Shown one piece after another: positions 58,987-64,000 of a stretch of DNA of 64,000 nt; position 1 is the stretch's first letter, and each line of letters opens with the position of its first letter. The stretch comes from RBC038 sp041390625 (lineage in GTDB: Bacteria > Chloroflexota > Dehalococcoidia > UBA2979), in NCBI GenBank assembly GCA_041390625.1, contig JAWKPM010000007.1, positions 1 to 64,000 on the forward strand. The letters run 5' to 3'. The position numbers were made by a program, and so were the translations under genes. Below the pieces are notes generated by a model that was given only the letters and a program-made list of their open reading frames with translations, did no database searches and had not been told where the DNA came from.

Positions 58987-60164
58987 TGCGCATCGCACTT
59001 GTCTCGCCCTACGACTGGCTCACGCCCGGCGGCGTGAACCGCCACATCGACCACATCGCTGACCAGTACCTCGATCGCGGTCACGCGGTTCGGATCATCG
59101 CGCCCTCGAGCGGGCCGATTCACGACGAGCGGGTGTTCGCGGCGGGGCGGCCGACGCCGATCCCGGCATCGGGCTCGATGGCGCGCATCGCCCTCGACCC
59201 GCGCGTGGGGCGGCGGGTGGGGGCGTTCCTGCGCGAGCAGCAGTTCGACGTCGTGCACGTGCACGAACCGCTGATGCCGACACTGCCGATCCAGGTGCTG
59301 CGGCACTCGCGCGCCGCGAACTCAGCGGTCGTGAACGTCGGCACGTTCCACGCGAACAAGGACGGTGGGAACCGCCTGTACTCGTACGGGCGGCGCCTGC
59401 TGAAGCGCTGGTACCGGGAGATCGACGGCAAGATCGCGGTGTCGCCGCCGGCGGCCGAGTTCGTCGGTCGCTACTTCGCCGGCTTCTACAACCTGATCCC
59501 GAACGGCATCAACTCGGAGCGCTTCGGGGCTTCCGAGATCGAGCCGATCCCAGAGTTCAACGACGGCATGGTCAACATCCTCTACGTCGGCCGCGCGGAG
59601 AAGCGGAAGGGCCTCGGCTACCTGCTGCGGGCCTTCAGCATGGTGAACGCGCGCGACGCGAACACGCGCCTCATCGTCGTCGGACCGAACTCGAGGCAAC
59701 GACGGCGCTACCAGGCGATGGTCGAGGACCAGGGACGTCGAGGCATCGTCTTCGTCGACGGGCCGTCGGACACCGAGTTGCCTCGATGGCACCGAACGGC
59801 CGACATCTTCTGCTCGCCCGCCACGGGCAACGAGTCACAGGGCATCGTGCTGCTCGAGGGGATGGCGGCCGGTCTGCCGGTCGTCGCCTCGAACATCGAG
59901 GGCTACGCCTCGGTCGTGACGCACGGCGTCGAGGGGCTGCTCGTGCGCCCGAAGGACCCGATGGCGCTTGCCGACGCGCTCACCTCGCTGGTGCGGAACT
60001 CGGACGCGCGGGCGGCGCTGGGCGCCGGCGGACGGCTGCGCGCCGAGGAGTACTCCTGGCCTCGCGTCACGCAGAGTGTGCTCTCTTACTATGAACGCCT
60101 GCTGTACGAGCGCGAGGAGCACCGACGCGCATTCCCGCGCGCGCTGCGGACCACGCGCCGGTGA
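58983..60164 (+). CDS. PimA-like GT4 glycosyltransferase
   Basis: A 393-aa GT-B glycosyltransferase. MRIALVSPYDWLTPGGVNRHIDHIADQ, AGRPTPIPASGSMARIAL and DVVHVHEP match mycobacterial PimA (phosphatidyl-myo-inositol mannosyltransferase) segment by segment; NGINSERFG, GRAEKRKGLGYLLRAF and NESQGIVLLEGMAAGLPVVAS form the nucleotide-sugar site. It probably puts mannose or another hexose from a GDP/UDP-sugar onto phosphatidylinositol. The sugar donor cannot be fixed by eye. Confidence 0.85.
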   Translation: MMRIALVSPYDWLTPGGVNRHIDHIADQYLDRGHAVRIIAPSSGPIHDERVFAAGRPTPIPASGSMARIALDPRVGRRVGAFLREQQFDVVHVHEPLMPTLPIQVLRHSRAANSAVVNVGTFHANKDGGNRLYSYGRRLLKRWYREIDGKIAVSPPAAEFVGRYFAGFYNLIPNGINSERFGASEIEPIPEFNDGMVNILYVGRAEKRKGLGYLLRAFSMVNARDANTRLIVVGPNSRQRRRYQAMVEDQGRRGIVFVDGPSDTELPRWHRTADIFCSPATGNESQGIVLLEGMAAGLPVVASNIEGYASVVTHGVEGLLVRPKDPMALADALTSLVRNSDARAALGAGGRLRAEEYSWPRVTQSVLSYYERLLYEREEHRRAFPRALRTTRR

Positions 60165-60188
60165 CCGGCGCCGCGTGACGGGCTCTCG

Positions 60189-60785
60189 ATGACGATGCAC
60201 CTGCTGCCGAAGCGAGCACCCGCTCGCGTCCTCGGACCGATCGTGGGCGCGCTGGCGCGGTCGGGCGTCACGCCGAACCAGATCTCGGTGGTGGGGTTCC
60301 TCGGGAACGTCGGTGCGGCGGCACTGATTGCGAACGGGTTGCTGCTGCCGGCCGGCATCCTCGTGCTGTTCGCCAGCGCCCTCGACATGCTCGACGGCGG
60401 GCTGGCGCGGGCGACGGGACGTGCGACGCCGTTCGGCGGCGTGCTCGACTCGACCCTCGATCGGCTGTCGGAGGCAACGGTCCTGTTCGGCGTGCTGTGG
60501 TACGAGATCGACCTCGGGAACCGCGAGGAAGCGCTGCTGTGCTTCGCCGCAGTCGTGGGATCGCTGATGGTGTCGTACATCAGGGCCCGCGTGGAGGCAG
60601 CCGGCGGGGCGCTCACGGACGGCCTCTTCACGCGATCGGAGCGCGTCGTGGTCACGGGTGTCGCGCTCATCTTCGGATGGCTGCGACCGGCACTGTGGCT
60701 ACTCGCAGTGCTCACGCTCGCGACGGCGGCGCAACGCCTCTATCTTGCGGCGGACGCAGTGCGCGAGGCGAACGAGGAGCGATAG
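60189..60785 (+). CDS. pgsA: CDP-alcohol phosphatidyltransferase (phosphatidylinositol-phosphate-synthase-like)
   Basis: A 198-aa multi-helix membrane enzyme with the complete CDP-alcohol motif D-x2-DG-x2-AR-x8-G-x3-D-x3-D, seen as DMLDGGLARATGRATPFGGVLDSTLD (about residues 66-91). It condenses CDP-diacylglycerol with a polar head, here most likely inositol 3-phosphate, given ino1 and the PimA-like gene. ARVEAAGGALTDGLFTRSERV is typical of the actinobacterial PI(P) synthases. CdsA at 37 kb supplies its lipid donor. Confidence 0.88.
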   Translation: MTMHLLPKRAPARVLGPIVGALARSGVTPNQISVVGFLGNVGAAALIANGLLLPAGILVLFASALDMLDGGLARATGRATPFGGVLDSTLDRLSEATVLFGVLWYEIDLGNREEALLCFAAVVGSLMVSYIRARVEAAGGALTDGLFTRSERVVVTGVALIFGWLRPALWLLAVLTLATAAQRLYLAADAVREANEER

Positions 60786-60787
60786 CG

Positions 60788-61603
60788 ATGCCCGTGCTGT
60801 CGAGGGCGGACCAGGTCGCGATTGCGCGCCACCTCAACGAGCGCCTTGCCGGGCGCGTCGGCCTCGAGGTGTGGACGCGCAAGGAGTCCGGCCTCGTGCT
60901 CACCGACCGCGACCCGTGCACGCACTGCGACGAGGTGCTGACCCTCGCGCGCGAGCTGGTCTCGCTGCACTCGGCCATTGCGATCACGCCCTACGACATC
61001 GACAAGTTCTCCGACCGCGCACGCGAGGAGGGCATCGAGCGCGCGCCGACGATCCGGCTGCGTGCCGGGGGCGCGCACCTCAAGTTCGTCGGCTACCCCT
61101 CGGGGCTGCTCTTTCCCGCCTTCATCGACGCGCTGGTGCTGGCCGGCGCGCGTGCGACGCCGCTGACGAACGAGAGTCGCGAGGTCGTGCAGCACCTGCC
61201 GGAGCCGGTCCGCCTCGAGCTGCTGGTGGCGCCGTACGACGGGTACTCGGCGTACATGCTGCGCCTCGCGATCGCCCTCGGGATCGAGTCGCACGACATC
61301 GACGTCACGATCACCGAGATGGCGGAGTTCCCCATCCTCGCGGCGCAGCGCTCGGTCACCGAGGTGCCGGTGGTGATCATCAACGGGCGCCGCTACATCG
61401 GCATCTTCACTGAGGCCGACGTCGTGGAGCAGATGCGACGCATCGTCTCCGGTGACATGGAGCCGGTGATCCGCGAACGCGTGCTCACCACGCCGTTCGT
61501 GACTGCGGAGGAGGCGCAGCGCCTTGCGGCCCAGGCGCAGGCTTCGCAGCCGCCGCCCCCGCCTCCCGCCTCGCCGGGCGGCCTGTTCATCCCGGGACGC
61601 TAG
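60788..61603 (+). CDS. Double thioredoxin-fold protein (PDO-like) with one CxxC
   Basis: A 271-aa protein with two thioredoxin-like modules: the first has DRDPCTHCDEVLTLAREL (CTHC, about 40-57), the second PYDGYSAYMLRLAIALGIE lacks CxxC but keeps the cis-Pro segment TEVPVVIINGRRYIGIFTEADVVEQM. It resembles the protein disulfide oxidoreductases of thermophiles and Chloroflexota, with one active site lost. A Pro-rich tail ends the protein. It is 2 nt behind the pgsA-like gene. Confidence 0.8.
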   Translation: MPVLSRADQVAIARHLNERLAGRVGLEVWTRKESGLVLTDRDPCTHCDEVLTLARELVSLHSAIAITPYDIDKFSDRAREEGIERAPTIRLRAGGAHLKFVGYPSGLLFPAFIDALVLAGARATPLTNESREVVQHLPEPVRLELLVAPYDGYSAYMLRLAIALGIESHDIDVTITEMAEFPILAAQRSVTEVPVVIINGRRYIGIFTEADVVEQMRRIVSGDMEPVIRERVLTTPFVTAEEAQRLAAQAQASQPPPPPPASPGGLFIPGR

Positions 61604-62166
61604 GCTTCGAGGCCGATTCTCCGATTCAGCGCGGTGCGGTAGCGGACCTCGGAGACGAGGGCGTGGTGGCCGCCGGCCTCGAAGGGGCGATCCTCCCTCG
61701 TGCCATCCGGGGCCCAGCCGGCGCGATCGTAGAAGCGGCGTGCGCGGGCGTTGCCCTCGAGGACCCAGAGCACAGCCTCCGTGCACCCAAGCGCTCGCAA
61801 GGCCTCGACAGCTCGCTCGAAGAGCGCCCGTCCGAGGCCCGCGCCCACATGCTCGGGCCTCAGGTGGATCGCGTAGACCTCGCCGGTCTCGGGCGGGAGG
61901 TCGTGGTCACGCGCAGGACCGGCGAACGCGAAGCCGAGGACGTCGCCTCCCCCGCCACTCGGAACTGCGACTGACAGCGTTCCTCCCTCGAGGGCTTCAA
62001 GGTCGTGGTGCCAGCGGGCGATGAAGTCGGCCTCGGTGAGCGCCTCGAGGATGGGGGCGGGCACGAGTCCTCGATAGGCCGAGCGCCAGGAGGCGAGGTG
62101 GGTGGATGCGACGCCCTCGATGTCTGCGCGGGTCGCCTGTCGCAGTTGCCACCCACCCGAGGTCAC
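61600..62166 (-). CDS. GNAT N-acetyltransferase
   Basis: 188 aa. LRQATRADIEGVASTHLASWRSAYRGLVP, then VYAIHLRPEHVGAGLGRALFERAVEAL (acetyl-CoA P-loop) and LGCTEAVLWVLEGNARARRFYDRAGW. This resembles the RimI-like/YhbS-like amino-group acetylase subgroup. ATGA-type overlap with the methyltransferase upstream; 4-nt convergent overlap with the PDO gene. Confidence 0.88.
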   Translation of the reverse strand: MTSGGWQLRQATRADIEGVASTHLASWRSAYRGLVPAPILEALTEADFIARWHHDLEALEGGTLSVAVPSGGGGDVLGFAFAGPARDHDLPPETGEVYAIHLRPEHVGAGLGRALFERAVEALRALGCTEAVLWVLEGNARARRFYDRAGWAPDGTREDRPFEAGGHHALVSEVRYRTALNRRIGLEA

Positions 62167-62930
62167 TCGGGCTTGAGCGCGAGCGTCGCGAAGTAGCCGG
62201 CCATGTAGCGTGCGGTCGCATTCGCGTGGTGCGGCGCCTCCTCGAAGGCGGCGATCGTAAAGCCCGCTGCCAGCTGTCCGCCGATCTGCTCGGCGAAGGT
62301 GTGGCTGAACTCGATGGGGACGTCGGGCATCGATGCGCCGGGCTTCGGGGCGTTCGAGTACGGCAGCGGGTTCGCCACCACGAATTCGCCTCGATCAAGC
62401 GCGTCTTCCTCGAAGACGAACATGTCGGGGTTGAGGAAGCCAGCGAGCAGGCGGCCGCCGGGGCGGAGGACGCGGAAGCACTCGGCCCACACAGGAGCGA
62501 GCTCGGGGCAGAAGACGTTCGAGACGGGGTGCACGATGACCTCGAACTCGCCGTCCTCGAGTGCCCCGAGGTCGCGCATGTCACCGAGTACCGTTCGCAC
62601 CTCGAGGCCCTCGCGGGCGGCGACGTCGCGGTCCTGCTGAAGCTGCCTCGGTGAGGCATCGAAGACGGTGACGCGCGCGCCGGCGGCAGCGAGCAGCGGG
62701 CCCTGCTGGCCGCCGCCCGAGGCGAGGCAGAGCACCGACACGCCCTCGAGGCTCGCGGGCAGCCAGGCGCGGTCCACGGGCTCGTGGCCGATGAGCACGA
62801 CGCCGCGCAGGTCGCCATTGCGGGCGCGCTGAACCTGTTCGGGCGACGCACCTCGGGTCCATTCGTCACCGGAGGCGACGAATCGGTCCCAGACCTCGGC
62901 GTTGTGGGTGACCACCTCGTCGGGGGTCAC
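62163..62930 (-). CDS. Class I SAM-dependent methyltransferase
   Basis: 255 aa. SAM site VSVLCLASGGGQQGPLLAAAGARVTVFDASPRQL (about 64-97), GDMRDLGALEDGEFEVIVHPVSNVF and ECFRVLRPGGRLLAGFLNP. The substrate is unknown. The 3' end overlaps the GNAT gene by 4 nt. Confidence 0.88.
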   Translation of the reverse strand: MTPDEVVTHNAEVWDRFVASGDEWTRGASPEQVQRARNGDLRGVVLIGHEPVDRAWLPASLEGVSVLCLASGGGQQGPLLAAAGARVTVFDASPRQLQQDRDVAAREGLEVRTVLGDMRDLGALEDGEFEVIVHPVSNVFCPELAPVWAECFRVLRPGGRLLAGFLNPDMFVFEEDALDRGEFVVANPLPYSNAPKPGASMPDVPIEFSHTFAEQIGGQLAAGFTIAAFEEAPHHANATARYMAGYFATLALKPE

Positions 62931-62935
62931 GGCGG

Positions 62936-64000
62936 CTAGCTCGCGGTACGGCGGCCTCGGCGGCTGAGGGCGAAGCCCCCCGCGCCGAGCGCTGCCGCGA
63001 TCACCGCGGAGACGAGGCCGACCGCGATCGCGGCACCGGCGCCCCCGCCGTCATTCGAAGCGGAAGCGGCGGCCTCGGCGGTCGGCGAGCCCTCCGCGGC
63101 CTCGGTGGACGAGCCGGCGGCGGGCGTCGAGGCCGAGCCCGAGACGCCGGTCGGGATGCCGAGGGGCGCACGCGTGGCCTCGGCGACCGGGCCGGTGGAG
63201 CCGGAGGCCGGGCCCGTGAGCTCGAGCGGCTCGAGGCCGACGGACTCGCGCCATGCGTTGTAGACGCCGTCCTGGTTCAGCCCGTAGACCTGCATCAGGG
63301 CGTCGTCGATGCGCGCGCCCTCGCGGTGGACGCGGTAGAGCTCGGCGAACTGCTCGCGCCCGTACTCGTTGATGAGGTAGTCGACGACCGAGAACGACTG
63401 GCCGTAGAAGAGGTTCACTTCCTCGGGCCGGTTCGAGGGCGACTGCATCGAGCGCAGCGAGAGCGTGCGGTCGCCCTGCACCGCGATCGCGACGGCGCCG
63501 CTGTAGCCGCCGCCGGGCGCCTGCTGCGCCCAGACCGCCGTGCCCTCGTCGATCCACGAGGGCAGCGAGGTGAACGGGCCGTCGCCGGCGACGTGCGTGA
63601 CGATGTGCCCGACCTCGTGGAGCACGATGTCGGTCGCGGGGACGAAGACGAAGATGAGGTCGGGCGCGACGCGCTGGCCGCCCGTGGTGACCGTGGCATC
63701 GAAGGTGCGGCCTCGGGAGCGGGCGGCCATCTCACCTTCGGCCTCGGAGCCCCACACCATCACCTTGATGGGGTACGGCACGGTGGTCTCGAGGAGGGCG
63801 CCCACCTTCTCGAGGCTGGCGGTCGTGGCCTCGAGGGCGTTGTCGGCGCGGTCCTCGTTGTTGCCGTACCAGTAGACGGTGACGGGGGGCGAGGTTCCCT
63901 CGGTCTTGGACTTCCAGTCGTAGCGGCCATCGAGGAAGAGGTACTCACGCTCCTCGGTGGTGACGGTGTCGCCGGTCGTGTCCTCGAGCTCCCACTGGTA
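62936..64000 (-). CDS. Peptidase MA-like membrane-anchored protein (5' end outside the window)
   Basis: 354 residues visible, N-terminus missing. The HExxH zinc motif is in IVLHEVGHIVTHVAGDGPF, followed by LPSWIDEGTAVWAQ with the third ligand, as in peptidase MA-like/gluzincin families. A Ser/Ala/Thr/Gly-rich spacer and a C-terminal membrane helix (AAIAVGLVSAVIAAALGAGGFAL) with RRGRR tail anchor it outside the cell. The coding frame stays open to 64000 (YQWELEDTTGD at the edge). Confidence 0.85.
   Translation of the reverse strand, partial: YQWELEDTTGDTVTTEEREYLFLDGRYDWKSKTEGTSPPVTVYWYGNNEDRADNALEATTASLEKVGALLETTVPYPIKVMVWGSEAEGEMAARSRGRTFDATVTTGGQRVAPDLIFVFVPATDIVLHEVGHIVTHVAGDGPFTSLPSWIDEGTAVWAQQAPGGGYSGAVAIAVQGDRTLSLRSMQSPSNRPEEVNLFYGQSFSVVDYLINEYGREQFAELYRVHREGARIDDALMQVYGLNQDGVYNAWRESVGLEPLELTGPASGSTGPVAEATRAPLGIPTGVSGSASTPAAGSSTEAAEGSPTAEAAASASNDGGGAGAAIAVGLVSAVIAAALGAGGFALSRRGRRTAS

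Noticed and set aside
1..64000. CRISPR array or phage/defence island
   Set aside because: No regularly spaced repeats, cas genes, integrases, transposases or phage structural genes were seen; NERD and AlbA_2 proteins alone are not enough to call a defence system.

Overview
This is a high-GC (roughly 70%), gene-dense bacterial chromosome segment with genes on both strands, short intergenic gaps and many 1-16 nt overlaps. The gene set points to a monoderm-like, aerobic or facultative bacterium that uses cofactor F420. I favour Chloroflexota (Dehalococcoidia-like) because of the short EF-Ts (168 aa), the short IF2 (598 aa), two LLM/F420-type oxidoreductases, two PPOX/F420-type proteins, the MEP isoprenoid pathway and an actinobacterial-style phosphatidylinositol cluster. 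That placement is inference; no rRNA is present to test it.

Layout. 1-6.9 kb: 3' part of aspS, a NERD-domain protein, a DUF2157/GDYxxLxY membrane pair, a secreted protein, an LLM oxidoreductase, a UPF0316 membrane protein and two tandem PPOX paralogues. 7-12.9 kb: an acyl-CoA degradation group (acyl-CoA dehydrogenase, 3-hydroxyacyl-CoA dehydrogenase, MFS carrier), PPK2 and a coiled-coil S26-type peptidase. 13-21 kb: DUF885 metallopeptidase, phosphoesterase, AlbA_2 protein, sucCD, tRNA-Ser(GCT) and miaB. 21-26.7 kb: accessory genes (GyrI-like, NrtR-like regulator, Nudix, LLM, a decayed phosphotransferase, GNAT, TfoX, LtrA). 26.7-31.6 kb: a NAD synthesis operon nadA-thioesterase-nadB-nadC-P-loop kinase behind an AT-rich palindromic operator. 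31.6-33.8 kb: dtd and a GNAT gene split by a 540-bp insertion. 34-42.6 kb: rpsB-tsf-frr-uppS-cdsA-dxr-rseP-ispG plus two follow-on genes. 42.6-48.4 kb: thioredoxin-like protein, a frameshifted proS, two lipoproteins with duplicated leaders and a type II NADH dehydrogenase. 48.4-54.1 kb: nusA-ylxR-infB-rbfA-truB and a small zinc-ribbon protein. 54.1-61.6 kb: a LysR regulator divergent from a phosphatidylinositol/mannoside-like cluster (ino1, two acyltransferases, PHP, PimA-like glycosyltransferase, CDP-alcohol phosphotransferase, double thioredoxin-fold protein). 61.6-64 kb: GNAT, methyltransferase and a membrane-anchored peptidase running off the end.

How the genes work together. The central block links translation (S2, EF-Ts, RRF) to lipid-carrier and isoprenoid synthesis (UppS, CdsA, Dxr, IspG); CdsA also supplies the CDP-diacylglycerol needed by the inositol-lipid cluster 23 kb away. 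The NrtR-like regulator at 21.7 kb is a candidate controller of the nad operon at 26.8 kb.

Three window-wide features stand out. First, the hexamer CCTCGA/TCGAGG is strongly over-represented on both strands and is often fused to start codons as CCTCGATG. Second, at least seven genes have a TANNNT -10 box only 6-8 nt before the start codon, which predicts leaderless mRNAs. Third, several genes are freshly broken (GNAT insertion, phosphotransferase internal deletion, proS frameshift).
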